64,000 nt of DNA, taken from contig NZ_CP025228.1 of NCBI RefSeq assembly GCF_004102025.1, positions 3,906,001-3,970,000 of the forward strand, read 5' to 3'. Shown here in pieces: positions 41,805 through 51,134 of this stretch. The notes under the pieces are model-generated. The model was given only the letters and a program-made list of their open reading frames with translations. It was not told the DNA's origin and did not search any database. Each line of letters starts with the position of its first letter. The stretch's first letter is position 1. Source of the stretch: Actinomyces qiguomingii. Lineage in GTDB: Bacteria > Actinomycetota > Actinomycetes > Actinomycetales > Actinomycetaceae. The translations under genes were made by a program, and so were the position numbers.

Positions 41805-44407
41805 CCGCGCAGATACGTCCCCTCCTGGCATTCAACCCTCCACACGTGCCTGAAGGCGGCAGGGTCAAGCCAAAGGGTCACCCGCTCCCGAAAGTCGCGG
41901 GTCCCGGAGGCAAGCGCCAGGGTGAACGACTGGGCCCCAAGTTCACAGAGCTTGTTGAGGCCTTCGCCGCCCGGCGGGTTGAGGCTGGGGCGGACACGCC
42001 AACGGAGGTGGATCCCTCGCTGGTCATCGTGCTCGACCTGGCAGGCTCAGTCCCGGACTTCCACAAAGCGGTGGACAAGATCCAGGGCCTGGAGTTTCTC
42101 GCTGAGATGCTTGGGGAGGAAGTCGATCCTGACAACGATTTCTACATGAAGGGCCGCACCGACAAGCCGGTTCAACACTCACTCTATCTCGCCATGACCA
42201 ACGCGAAGGCTGTCGACCAGTTGATCAGCCTGTTCAAGCGTTGGCAGGAGGACCCTGATGCCAAGTTCGAACACGGTCTGAGCAAGTTCAAGGGCGCCTT
42301 CGCCCAACTCGCAGACATCCGTAGATGGGGAGCCGAGGATCGTGTGCGAGAGACCGGCCTCCTCAATAAGTGGCGGGAAACTCTCGACATGGTTGGTCAA
42401 TCCTACAGCCCAGTGCGTGTAGAAATTGAACTGTGGTACCGCCACGACCGAGGACGGCGCTCCGGCGCTGAGCATGCGATCACACGCATCCTGGATGACT
42501 GTGGTGGGAAGATCGTCAGTCGTGCACAGATCGAGGAGATCGGATATCACGCTCTTCTCGCGGAACTTCCTCGGCAGCAGGTGCAGACCGTCCTGGAACG
42601 CGGTCCGCAGGCGATTCGGTTGCTGAGGGCAGAAGACATTATGTTCGTAAGCCCTTTTCAGCCCATGAGCATCTCCTCGCCTCATTACTCAAAAGCCACC
42701 CCCACTTCCTTCCCTGCCAGGTACCCCAAAGATGGCAAGCCTCGGATCGCGCTCTTGGACGGGCTCCCCATGCAGAACCACGACGCTTTAGCAGGCAGGC
42801 TCCTTGTCGATGACGCCGACGGCGTTGAGGACCGCTATCAGCTCGCTGCGCGCTCACACGGCACCGCCATGGCATCCCTCATCATCCACGGAGACCTGTC
42901 CACACCGGGAGAGCCGCTGGGACGTCCGCTCTACGTGCGCCCAATCATGCAGTCAGAGGAGCAGACACCCGGGGAGTTCGTAGAACGGGTCCTGCCTGAC
43001 ACGCTGTTCGTGGACCTTCTTCACCGCGCCGTCAGGCGCCTTCTCGTGGGAGAGGCAGGGAGACCGGCCTGGGCGCCGACTGTCCGTATCATCAACCTGT
43101 CCATCGGTGACTCTGCGAGACCCCTCATCAAAAGAATGAGTCCAGTCGGACGTCTTCTGGATTGGCTAACAGTCGAGCACAACGTCCTGTTCATCGTCAG
43201 CGCCGGCAACCACACGGCACCAATCTCCATCCCCACGGAGGCAGCACAGAATCAGGAAAACGCCCGATCCGCGGCGGAGCAAGCTGTCCACAACTCCGAG
43301 CTCCTCCGCGGGATCCTTCCACCGGGAGACTCCATGAACGCGTTGACCGTTGGCGCGATCCACGCCGACGGGGCACCCGATCCAGTCGAGTCCTCCACGA
43401 CCTGGGATATCACTACCCCCGGCGCACCCGCCCTCTACTCGGCGACCGGCCCGGGCGTCGGACGGTCCATCAAACCAGATTTGTACCACATTGGCGGACG
43501 ACTTCTTTTTACGACACCTGTGCCATCACACTCGCCAGACTCTAACATCACCCTGTCCGCAGCTCGAGCCAGCCGAATAGGACCTGGCGTGCAGGTTGCC
43601 GCACCCGGTGACGGTGGGCATCTCAACCGAACAACATTCGATCGTGGCACAAGCCACGCCACTGCACTCGTCACGCGGGAGGCTTCCTCACTATTCGACC
43701 TTCTGGAGACACAACACGACGGCGCGGATGCGAGAACACTTCCTAATGCCTTATTCCATCCGCTTCTCGTCAGGGCACTGCTCGTGCATTCATGCTCTTG
43801 GGGTGACTGGCGAAAAGCCATCGCCCCTCAGTCCTCGCGCAAGACACTGAGCCCACTGTTCGGCTATGGCCGCCTTGACCCTGAGCGGGCTCGAGGCGCC
43901 GTCAACCGGGCAGTCGTCGTCGCAGGAAACGAGATCGGAATCGATGAGCGTCACACGTACGAGCTGCCGCTCCCCTCGTCGATCCGCAGCAAGGCCGAGT
44001 GGCACCGGCTCGTCATCACCCTCGCCTACTGGGCGCCTACAACGCAAGGTCTCAATTCCTATCGGGCTGCGAAGGTCTACTTCACTACCCCAGATACCAA
44101 GCTCGCTGGTGGAGACCGCGTGGACGCCTATCACAACGCTGTACGGCGTGGAAGCCTCCAGCACGAGGTCATCGACGGGTCCAAGGCTATGACATTCAAT
44201 GACGGTGCCACCTTCTCAATTCATGTGGAGTGCATGCGAGACGGCCAGAAGACCGGTCCCATTGAACGCATCCGCTACGCCCTCGTCGTCTCGATCGAAA
44301 CGGCGACCTCGACGTCCTCAACGATCCATGACGAAGTTCGCGCTGGTCTCATCCATATGCGCGACCGGGCAGTCATCCAGCAGAGCGACCGGGTTCGCGT
44401 CAGATAG
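41801..44407 (+). CDS. ietS: subtilisin-like serine protease (S8), IetS-like
   Basis: 868 residues, no signal peptide, so cytoplasmic. An N-terminal ~300-residue region precedes the S8 domain. Catalytic Asp320 in IALLDGLP, His353 in RSHGTAMASLI, oxyanion Asn in IVSAGNHTAP, and Ser618 in DRGTSHATAL are all present. The C-terminal ~200 residues are a beta-rich domain. The start is GTG 41801, overlapping the ATPase gene. As the partner of an IetA-like ATPase this is probably the toxic or abortive-infection effector. It sits between two IS elements. Confidence 0.78.
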   Translation: MTAQIRPLLAFNPPHVPEGGRVKPKGHPLPKVAGPGGKRQGERLGPKFTELVEAFAARRVEAGADTPTEVDPSLVIVLDLAGSVPDFHKAVDKIQGLEFLAEMLGEEVDPDNDFYMKGRTDKPVQHSLYLAMTNAKAVDQLISLFKRWQEDPDAKFEHGLSKFKGAFAQLADIRRWGAEDRVRETGLLNKWRETLDMVGQSYSPVRVEIELWYRHDRGRRSGAEHAITRILDDCGGKIVSRAQIEEIGYHALLAELPRQQVQTVLERGPQAIRLLRAEDIMFVSPFQPMSISSPHYSKATPTSFPARYPKDGKPRIALLDGLPMQNHDALAGRLLVDDADGVEDRYQLAARSHGTAMASLIIHGDLSTPGEPLGRPLYVRPIMQSEEQTPGEFVERVLPDTLFVDLLHRAVRRLLVGEAGRPAWAPTVRIINLSIGDSARPLIKRMSPVGRLLDWLTVEHNVLFIVSAGNHTAPISIPTEAAQNQENARSAAEQAVHNSELLRGILPPGDSMNALTVGAIHADGAPDPVESSTTWDITTPGAPALYSATGPGVGRSIKPDLYHIGGRLLFTTPVPSHSPDSNITLSAARASRIGPGVQVAAPGDGGHLNRTTFDRGTSHATALVTREASSLFDLLETQHDGADARTLPNALFHPLLVRALLVHSCSWGDWRKAIAPQSSRKTLSPLFGYGRLDPERARGAVNRAVVVAGNEIGIDERHTYELPLPSSIRSKAEWHRLVITLAYWAPTTQGLNSYRAAKVYFTTPDTKLAGGDRVDAYHNAVRRGSLQHEVIDGSKAMTFNDGATFSIHVECMRDGQKTGPIERIRYALVVSIETATSTSSTIHDEVRAGLIHMRDRAVIQQSDRVRVR

Positions 44408-44412
44408 TGGAT

Positions 44413-44853
44413 CTAATCCACCGGGAGTCGCAGGATTTCTGCCACTGCCTGGCGGTCTACCAACTGCATCGACGAGAGGTCATCCTCATGTACACCGAGC
44501 AGTCCCGCAAGCTGCGACTCAAGTTCATCGTCCGTCTCGGCTCTCTCAAGCAAAGAGGTGATGCAGGCCGCGACTTCTTCCGTAGCAAGCCCCTCCAGTG
44601 CCTTCCTCCACTCCAGCACAGTGCGATCGCGGTCGTCGACCGCTGCGTTCGACAGTCGGCGTAGTGATGCCGCGATAGCCGCGGCGTGAACGAGGATATT
44701 CAGAAGCTCCCGCTGAGCCTCTTCCGTACCAAGGTCATCACGCACAAGCCTTACGGCATCGGACAGGTCCGCAGGAGTCACCTCGCTACCGACCACCTCG
44801 TCGACCTCCCGCGGCGTCAGTTCCTCTCGTATTTCTTCATCTTGATGTGTCAC
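44413..44853 (-). CDS. hypothetical acidic helical protein
   Basis: 146 residues, rich in Glu/Asp/Leu/Ala and predicted all-helical (EEAQRELLNILVHAAAIAASLRRLSNAAV; ATEEVAACITSLLERAETDDELESQL). No family recognised. Its stop lies 5 bp from that of the IetS-like gene, tail to tail. It may belong to the same island, but no functional link can be shown from sequence. Confidence 0.6.
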   Translation of the reverse strand: MTHQDEEIREELTPREVDEVVGSEVTPADLSDAVRLVRDDLGTEEAQRELLNILVHAAAIAASLRRLSNAAVDDRDRTVLEWRKALEGLATEEVAACITSLLERAETDDELESQLAGLLGVHEDDLSSMQLVDRQAVAEILRLPVD

Positions 44854-44895
44854 CTTCCTCCAAAGGCGACCGGCCGCAGGCCTTCCGCGTTCCAG

Positions 44896-45189
44896 CTACC
44901 AGGGATGCAAGTGTTTTGTTGCCACATATGTGATAGCAGCCGTTCCAACAGAGGTCACAGCACAGGCAATAAGCGTTCCCATGTTGCCTTCGTCAACCGT
45001 GTCGTCTTCGTACGGATCGTCTGCTACCCACTCCGAAGAGTTCACCACCTGGTTCGTGTCATCATCCAGCTCGCCACTGGCGAAGGCCCCCGGCGTCCTC
45101 CGCGACTCTGCTAGGTGCGTACCCTCGTGGCCCGTTTCCACCCTCCTATACCACTGCTCACTGAGTTCGACCTCGTCGCTCGCCGTCAT
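44896..45189 (-). CDS. small C-terminally membrane-anchored protein, unknown
   Basis: 97 residues from ATG 45189 (AAGGAAGG upstream; the frame is open to 45363). A polar acidic body (EVELSEQWYRRVETGHEGTH, ADDPYEDDTVDEGN) precedes one C-terminal helix (MGTLIACAVTSVGTAAITYV). Tail-anchored topology. 42 bp upstream of the 44413-44853 gene on the same strand, so possibly one operon. Confidence 0.5.
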   Translation of the reverse strand: MTASDEVELSEQWYRRVETGHEGTHLAESRRTPGAFASGELDDDTNQVVNSSEWVADDPYEDDTVDEGNMGTLIACAVTSVGTAAITYVATKHLHPW

Positions 45190-45403
45190 CCCGCCCTTCC
45201 TTGGGTCCCAAGGATCCTCATCCTCGGCGTCGGCTGGGAACACTGTACGCAGGGCGCTGCGGAGACTGCCGCGTCTCAACCAGATTGGGTAGTGGGTGTC
45301 GCCGTTGCGCAACACGGCATGTGGTGACGCTGGCGACCTGCTCGGAGCGCTGGTTCCTGTCATACGGTGCGGCTACAGTGAGGGGAATCGGAAGGAGGTC
45401 CGC

Positions 45404-45607
45404 ATGGCAGCACCCACGAACAACCTGGTCCGCGTGTTCACGGAGGATGAGCTAAAGGCCCGGGAGTCGGATGTGGTCGACAAGCTCACGCGTCGCTTCG
45501 GCAGTCTTGAGCGTGCGCTTGAGCGCGAGGAGGACTGGGACTACGACGAAGACGAGGCCACCCTCTTCTCCGAGTACCACGCCGTCACCTTCCTCCTGTC
45601 CGACTGA
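45404..45607 (+). CDS. small acidic protein, first of a two-gene unit
   Basis: 67 residues from ATG 45404, with GGAGG 8 nt upstream. Sequence: a short basic-neutral start, then FTEDELKARESDVVDKLTRR and an acidic tail (EREEDWDYDEDEATLF). Its stop overlaps the next gene's ATG (TGATG at 45605-45609). Small acidic protein translationally coupled to a larger one is the layout of many antitoxin-toxin pairs. No family recognised. Confidence 0.6.
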   Translation: MAAPTNNLVRVFTEDELKARESDVVDKLTRRFGSLERALEREEDWDYDEDEATLFSEYHAVTFLLSD

Positions 45608-46350
45608 TGGAGGACTTCTCGGCGCAGGAACGCCAGACCCACGACTTTGCGGCCCAGACCACCGCCACCGTGCGCACGGTGTGCCCCGATGCGCCCGATT
45701 TCGTCGCTCAGGCCGCCATTCGCAAGCGCGTCTGGAGGGCGACAGTGGCTACCCCCGGAGACAAGCCAGTGACGCTGACCGTGGGCGGGAGGCGCCTGCT
45801 AAAGCTGAAGGTCCGCTACGAGTGCACGGCGTCAGCGCGCCATTCCTTCATGCTCGTCGAGAAGTCCGCCTTCACCCTGCTCCCTGCCCAAGGGAGTGAG
45901 CCTCTGGTACGGCTGGAGTATCTACGCCACCCGCACTCCGACGTGCCGTGCTGCCACCTCCAGGTCCACGCCCGTCGCGATGACTGGACTTTCGCCATGA
46001 CCCGTAACGGCGTCGGAAGTCCCAGGCGCGAAGTGGCCCGACGAGCCAGCGCAGAGCGAGCCCCTCAGCTGTCTGATATCCACTTTCCTGCGGGAGGTCC
46101 GCGACTGCGGCCCACCCTTGAGGACTTCCTGGAGATGCTCGTCCATGATCTCGGCGTGGACCACAGTGAGGGCGCCCTGGAAGTCCTCAAACAGCAGCGT
46201 GTGGCCTGGCGAACCGATCAGGTGCGCGCCATGGCGGCCTCGCTTCCCGATGTCGCCGCAGAGGTGCTGCGCGATGCGGGGTACACGGTGACTGCACCGG
46301 ACGACTGCAGCATTCATCCCGACCGGCAGGCCTGGCTAACCCGCTACTGA
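45607..46350 (+). CDS. hypothetical protein coupled to the upstream small acidic protein
   Basis: 247 residues, no membrane segment. N-terminal part with VRTVCPDAPDFVAQAAIRKRVW; the middle is beta-rich with VRLEYLRHPHSDVPCCHLQVHARRD, whose His/Asp/Cys cluster could be a metal or catalytic site. The C-terminal ~80 residues are helical (FLEMLVHDLGVDHSEGALEVL). Family not recognised. Starts inside the stop of the 67-residue partner. Possible toxin or defence component by context only. Confidence 0.6.
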   Translation: MEDFSAQERQTHDFAAQTTATVRTVCPDAPDFVAQAAIRKRVWRATVATPGDKPVTLTVGGRRLLKLKVRYECTASARHSFMLVEKSAFTLLPAQGSEPLVRLEYLRHPHSDVPCCHLQVHARRDDWTFAMTRNGVGSPRREVARRASAERAPQLSDIHFPAGGPRLRPTLEDFLEMLVHDLGVDHSEGALEVLKQQRVAWRTDQVRAMAASLPDVAAEVLRDAGYTVTAPDDCSIHPDRQAWLTRY

Positions 46351-46415
46351 CCACCGAGCGCGCCCAAGCCCCACAGCCGACCAGCAGTGCCCAACGCGCG
46401 CACCGAGACTCGGGT

Positions 46416-46529
46416 TCAGTCGCGCATGTCCTGCTGCGGCAGGGACTTCACGATCTGCTGGGTGCACACGGAGACAGTGCTGACGCGGGCGATCAGCTCG
46501 AGCAGATAGTAGGGCTGGAGCGCCGCCAT
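46416..46529 (-). CDS. short ORF, possibly the end of a gene cut off by the ISAs1 element
   Basis: 37 residues from ATG 46529 (AGGGGA upstream), AALQPYYLLELIARVSTVSV in the middle. The frame continues upstream to the edge of the ISAs1 element at 46592, so it could instead be the 3' end of a gene that once followed the PKD-like gene. Not recognised. Confidence 0.3.
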   Translation of the reverse strand: MAALQPYYLLELIARVSTVSVCTQQIVKSLPQQDMRD

Positions 46530-46591
46530 GTCCCCTGGCCCGAGCGCCGGGTCAATGAACAACCTGGCGTTTGACGCCGCCGGGTGGTGGT

Positions 46592-47936
46592 CAGGGGGTC
46601 GGCAAAGTCGGTGTCTGGGTTGGGGGTTGTTAGGGGTTTTCGGCGTGTTGGTGGGGGTGCGGCGCGATCTTCCGGAGACGATGGAGGTGTTCGAAAAAGC
46701 CATTGCCTTGGAAGGTCGCGCCGCTGTGTCATCATCCCCCACGCCTGCCCTGTCGCGCCAGCCCCTGACCGGGATGTTCGCCACTGTCCCGGACCCGCGT
46801 GATCGGCGCGGGGTGCGTCACCGCCTGGATGTGGTGCTGGCTTTGGCGGCGGTAGGGGTGCTGGCCGGCTGCCGCACCCTGCTGGCGATCTGGGAGCACG
46901 CCCAGGACCTGACCGGCGGCCAACTACAGCAGCTGGGACTACCACAAGACCGGGGCATCCCCTCGGAGTCGACGATCCGCCGCGCCCTGGCCGGCCTGGA
47001 CGCCGACGACTACCGGCGCCAGGGTCGCGTCGTGGATGCTCACCCGCACCGGCACCATCGACGGACGCAGGATTATCGCGGTGGACGGGCAAGACCATGC
47101 GCGGCGCCAAACCCAAGAACAACAACAGCGGAGACGGTGATGATGGCGGCGGTGATGGTGGCGGTGGGGCCCCGCACCTGCTGGCGGCGCTGGACCAGGG
47201 CACCGGGGCGGTGCTCGCCCAGCAGCGCGTAGAAGACAAGACCAGTGAGATACCCGCCCTGAAACAGCTGCTGGCACCCCATGACCTTACCGGAGCGGTC
47301 GTGACTGCTGACGCACTGCACACCCAGACCGACACAGCGCAGTGGATACGCGACCGGGGCGCCGACTACCTGCTCACGGTCAAGAACAACCAGCCCAGTC
47401 TCAGGGCGAAACTGAAGGCGCTGCCCTGGAAGGACGTCCCCGCCGTGTCGGGGGTTGACTGCTCTCATGGGCGGCGGGTGCGCCGCACCATCAAAGCCGT
47501 GGCAACGCCGGACTGGATCGACTTCCCCGGCGCCTCACAGGTGCTTCAGGTGCGTCGCACCCGCACCACCCACACCCGCGGTAAGAACAGCAAGCGCAGC
47601 ACCGAGGTCGTCTACCTCATCTGCTCCATACCGCCCGAGCAGGCCCCGCCCGAGCAAGTCGCCGCCTGGATACAAGGCCACTGGGCGATCGAGAACCGAC
47701 TCCACTGGGTACGGGATGTCACCTATGACGAGGACCGCCACCAACTGCGCACCGGCTCCGGGCCGCAGGTGATGGCGACCCTGCGGAACCTGGCCATAAG
47801 CCTGATCCGCACCATCTACGACGACCCCATCACCACCGGCATCGCCTCAGCCAACCGGGCCATGACACGCAAACCCACCAAAGCCATCAAACTCCTAACA
47901 ACTCCATGACCACCCAACGACTTTGCCGAGCCCCTG
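46592..47936 (+). mobile_element. ISAs1-family insertion sequence
   Basis: 1345 bp. Ends are inverted repeats, CAGGGG(G/C)TCGGCAAAGTCG. A perfect 10-bp target duplication, GGGTGGTGGT, flanks it (46582-46591 and 47937-47946). The transposase is frameshifted twice. A second, truncated left end of a related element lies at 49636-49805. Confidence 0.88.
46681..47909 (+). pseudogene. ISAs1 family transposase, frameshifted
   Basis: An N-terminal DDE_Tnp_1-associated region (MFATVPDPRDRRGVRHRLDV, CRTLLAIWEHA, IPSESTIRRALAGLDAD) is followed by two +1 shifts. One is in a GGG run near 47022-47026 and one in GGG near 47077-47079, where removing one G restores AVDGKTMRGA. The rest (TADALHTQTDTAQWIRDRGADYLLTVKNNQ ... 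WAIENRLHWVRDVTYDEDR) is intact in a third frame. Both shifts are in short G runs, so sequencing error is possible, but as given the gene is broken. Confidence 0.85.
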
Positions 47937-47960
47937 GGGTGGTGGTGGGGCTGGGTTTGG

Positions 47961-48812
47961 TTAGTGTCGTTTTTGGGTTTCGGCTTGGTCGGTGAGGTAG
48001 GTGATGGTGCGGACGATGTTGTATGGGGTGGTGGTGTTGGTGGTGGTGATGGTTCCGACCACGGGGGTGGTGGTGCCGCCGTTGGGGGTGTAGGTGGCTT
48101 TCCAGGTGGTGGTAAGGGTGGTGGTTACGTCGGTGGCTGTGCGGGTGTAGCGGTGGGTGAGGGTCTGGTTGGGCCAGGGTGCGCCGGGGTCGGTGGTGGT
48201 TGTGGTGGTGCCGTCTCCCCAGTTCCAGGTGTAGGAGGTGGGGGTGGCGTGGATGGTTACTTCGGTTCCGGCTACGGTGGTGGTTAGTACCTGGGTGTCG
48301 GGGCTGGTGTAGACGATGAAGTCCTTGGTCAGTAGTACTTCTGGGCCTGGGGGTTGGCGGGTGATGCCTGAGCCCTCGGCCAGTAGGGTGGACACGTCGG
48401 TGGAGGAGATCGTGATCACCACGGTGGTGCCGTCGGAGGCTTGGACGCTGGTTGCGGGCGCGGCATCGGTGGCGCACTCGTCAGGATCAAGCACAATAGC
48501 ACGCATTCCGACGTTCACGCCCATTCTCATACCGAAGCACATGGCATAAGACAAACTCGCCATAAAAGCGGCCCGCTCATCGAACACCCCACCAGTGCCG
48601 CCCTCAACAGTGACACCGCCGCCACCCGACGCACCCGGAACCGACACCACCACATCATAAGACACCCCACCAGAAACAATCACCGAACTACCAGATCCGT
48701 GGGCGCTGTATTGATCAGGCCGCTGTGTGGGGACGACAGCATATGTGGGTGCACCTAGCAATAGTGTAACGAGCGTGAATCCTGCGCACAAGGCGAATAG
48801 GTTGCGTTTCAT
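47961..48812 (-). CDS. secreted protein with PKD-like domain
   Basis: 283 residues. Signal peptide MKRNLFALCAGFTLVTLLLG, cleavage near PTYA-VVPT. A Gly/Ser/Val-rich segment and a Cys-containing region (two cysteines, FGMRMG and DPDECATD) precede a Thr-rich PKD-like beta-sandwich (SYTWNWGDG ... LTHRYTRTATDV). Likely surface-exposed or released. Its start overlaps the stop of the DUF6318-like lipoprotein gene by 4 bp. The ISAs1 element inserted 24 bp past its stop. Confidence 0.75.
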   Translation of the reverse strand: MKRNLFALCAGFTLVTLLLGAPTYAVVPTQRPDQYSAHGSGSSVIVSGGVSYDVVVSVPGASGGGGVTVEGGTGGVFDERAAFMASLSYAMCFGMRMGVNVGMRAIVLDPDECATDAAPATSVQASDGTTVVITISSTDVSTLLAEGSGITRQPPGPEVLLTKDFIVYTSPDTQVLTTTVAGTEVTIHATPTSYTWNWGDGTTTTTTDPGAPWPNQTLTHRYTRTATDVTTTLTTTWKATYTPNGGTTTPVVGTITTTNTTTPYNIVRTITYLTDQAETQKRH

Positions 48813-49483
48813 TCTGAGTCCTCATCATTGGTGATTTGGAGTGCCTCAACGGCCCAATCATTGCCGCTCCAATATAGTTGGATTAATAACTCATGATCGA
48901 ATTTGTCGACCTGTTGCGATGGTGCGGAAGGCGTTGGATGTTCTGTGTAGCCTTCGGATGTCACTTGTGTGCGTACGACGTAGCGGTTGGGGTCTTCTTG
49001 GTCCGTCCACCACTCTAGCGGAGTGATCTCCTGCACCCACGGATCCGTCCAGCCGCCTGCATCGTGTATTTCGGCCGCTTCGGACCCCACCCCGTTGCAG
49101 AATTCGCAGTCCTCTGTGCTCATGTTCTGCCAGATGTCCAGGTCGCCGGTCGCTCCCACGTAAGGAACTAGCTCGAGGAAGTATGTGGCTGCGGTGATGG
49201 CGCCTTCAGGGGTGAACTGTGGGGTGTAGGGATCAGGCGGCTCCATGGCCAGGGCGGTGGCTCTGGCCGCGGCCTGTTCCGGCGACAGCGTGGGCGCGGC
49301 ACTAGCACTAACAGTCGCTGATGGGGTCCAGGTGGGACTGAAACCACTGGTGGCGCTTCCACGCGAACAACCCCCACCCAGTGCCAGCCAGGCAACCACC
49401 ACGGACAGGGCCGCCAGACGAGCGAACCCGACCGCAGCCCGGCGCCGATGCGGCATCGAATGGAGTAAGGGGACGGTAGACAT
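48809..49483 (-). CDS. DUF6318-like lipoprotein
   Basis: 224 residues. Lipoprotein signal with lipobox LGGGC, a Ser/Thr/Ala linker, then the DUF6318-type domain: YTPQFTPEGAITAATYFLELVPYVGATGDLDIW, followed by the conserved Cys pair MSTEDCEFCNG and PLEWWTDQEDPNRYVVRTQV. The start is ATG 49483 with GAGGAGG ~11 nt upstream. Family members are common in Actinomyces-type genomes and have no known function. It is co-transcribed with the PKD-like secreted gene. Confidence 0.75.
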   Translation of the reverse strand: MSTVPLLHSMPHRRRAAVGFARLAALSVVVAWLALGGGCSRGSATSGFSPTWTPSATVSASAAPTLSPEQAAARATALAMEPPDPYTPQFTPEGAITAATYFLELVPYVGATGDLDIWQNMSTEDCEFCNGVGSEAAEIHDAGGWTDPWVQEITPLEWWTDQEDPNRYVVRTQVTSEGYTEHPTPSAPSQQVDKFDHELLIQLYWSGNDWAVEALQITNDEDSE

Positions 49484-49635
49484 AACGGGCACGGCCTCCT
49501 CGGTGAGGACCCTAACGGGACTAACAGGCACGCCAGCCAAAGCGCCGACGCCAGACAACCGTACCCACACACCCACCACAACCGCCACCCCCAACCAACA
49601 CCCTGTGGAAAACCTACCGACTTCAGCAGTAACGA

Positions 49636-49805
49636 TGGGGGCTCCGCAAAGTCGTTGGTTGGGTTTGGGGTGGTTAGGGGTGTTCGGCGTGTTGCTGCGG
49701 CGCGATCTCCCGGAGACGATAGGTGGTGCTAAATCAGCCTTGTCACGGAAGGTCGCGCCGCTGTGTCATCAGCCCCCACCGCCCCCTTGTCGCGCCAGCC
49801 CCTGA
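49636..49805 (+). mobile_element. truncated left end of an ISAs1-family element
   Basis: ~170 bp matching the first ~185 bp of the element at 46592, including the end GGGGGCTCCGCAAAGTCG, TCCCGGAGACGAT and AAGGTCGCGCCGCTGTGTCATCA as recognisable blocks, up to CAGCCCCTGA. It then switches to unrelated sequence. Residue of an older insertion, only 1.7 kb from the newer copy. Confidence 0.82.
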
Positions 49806-49829
49806 ATTACGATGGGCGCTTAATCCGAC

Positions 49830-50696
49830 AGGATGATTGTTGGTGCCGCCGTCATCGGGGCCCCCGCGCCTGTGTCTGTATGCCGCCCGCGCCTCCTTCC
49901 TCGACGACGCCACCCGCCAAACCGGCTCCGGACGCTTCCTGCGCATGCGCGAACGCGCCATGACGTGGTTCGAACGCGGCACCTCTACGGGCACGTTGAG
50001 CTTCGGTACCCTCATTGCTGGCGGCCGTCCCGCTGCAAATGCGACCGCGAGCTCTTACCACGACGTCGTCGACGCGCTCGCACACACAGGCTTCCCGGCG
50101 CTGACCAGGCTGGAACCCGCAGCAACGGCGGTGACATTGAGCGGCTGCCAGGACGACTTCGTCCGGACGGACCTGGGGCGACTGGCCCGGACGCGGCGCG
50201 CCCCTACAGTCATGCGCGCACTCATCCGTGCACTGGCGCTGGCCACAGCGGCCGAGGTCTCCTCGCGCACCCTGGCCAGGGACCTTCGCCAGGTCACCCC
50301 GGATATCTGCCCCGAGACCGTAGCCCACCACGTGGAACTACTGGAGCGGCTGTTCGTCGTCGAGCAGATCCCCGCCTGGGCTGTGGGGGCCGCCCTCACG
50401 CGCCCGCCTGCGCACCGTGCTTATGTTCCACCTGGCCGACCCCGTACTCGCCGTCACCGCATTGAGCGCGGACGCCGCACGACTCACGGTAGACCCTGAG
50501 ATCACCGGCTTCGTCTTTGCCAGCGCCGTCGCCCACCATCTGCTCGTTTTCAGCGAGGCGCTCGACGGCCAGGCGTACCACTACTATGACTCCAATGGCC
50601 ACGCGCTTGACTCCGTACTCATCTTTCCCCCGCGGCAGTTAGGCCGCAGTCGAGGTGAAACTGGGCGCCTCCCATTTCGAGAAGGGCGCCCGCTGA
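49830..50696 (+). pseudogene. decayed AAA/DUF4143 ATP-binding protein
   Basis: Recognisable from SFLDDATRQTGSGRF, MTWFERGTSTGTLSFGTLIAGG, MRALIRALALATAAEVSSRTLARDL and VEDQ-like LFVVEQIPAWA. After a frameshift near 50405: LADPVLAVTALSADAARLTV and ALDGQAYHYYDSNGHALD. After another near 50635: EVKLGASHFEKGAR and a stop. The Walker A end is degraded beside the ISAs1 scrap. At least two frameshifts, so non-functional. Confidence 0.75.
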
Positions 50697-50713
50697 GTGA
50701 CCCGCACCGTGCA

Positions 50714-50796
50714 GCAGATTGGCACCTCCGTGGTCAGGGACCGGGTCAACAGCTGGCCGCCGGCCGAGAAAACCGCAGATTGGCACCTCCGTGGTC
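50714..50796. repeat. 22-bp direct repeat, 61 bp apart
   Basis: Identical copies beginning GCAGATTGGCACCTCCGTGG at 50714-50735 and 50775-50796; both continue into similar GGGAC bases. Unexplained. Confidence 0.75.
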
Positions 50797-50977
50797 GGGG
50801 ACCCGGTACTCAAACTGGTGGTCACCGGCACCGGCCCCACGGCGACCCTGCCAGACGGCATCGTAACCTGCCCGCTGAACGTCCTCGGACCCTGGCGCAG
50901 ATGCCTCGGGCGCCACGCACCGCCCGGCCCGGTCCAGCTCCGCCCACCCCAACCCGTCCGACCCCGCCCCGCGGGCG

Positions 50978-51101
50978 TCTACTACGCCGGTTCGGCCTCT
51001 ACTACGCCACTTAGACCTTTGGTGAAGGGCTCCGAGGCCTTCAGGAAAGGTCTAACCGGCGTACCCAACGCCCAAGTGGCGTAGTACAAGTGGCGTAGTA
51101 G
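50978..51101. repeat. dispersed palindromic repeat, copy B
   Basis: Same ends as copy A (TCTACTACGCCGGTTCGG ... CAAGTGGCGTAGTA), inner stem TTTGGTGAAGGGC/CCTTCAGGAAAGG. The last 14 bp are duplicated (51087-51100). It lies just before the AlbA_2-type pseudogene. Confidence 0.88.
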
Positions 51102-51134
51102 CGAGCCGACGTCGAGCACCCCTCTCCGATTCCG

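Noticed and set aside
47020..47082. Programmed frameshift in the ISAs1 transposase
   Set aside because: ISAs1 transposases are normally single-frame, and two separate +1 shifts at GGG runs without slippery signals fit mutation or sequencing error better.
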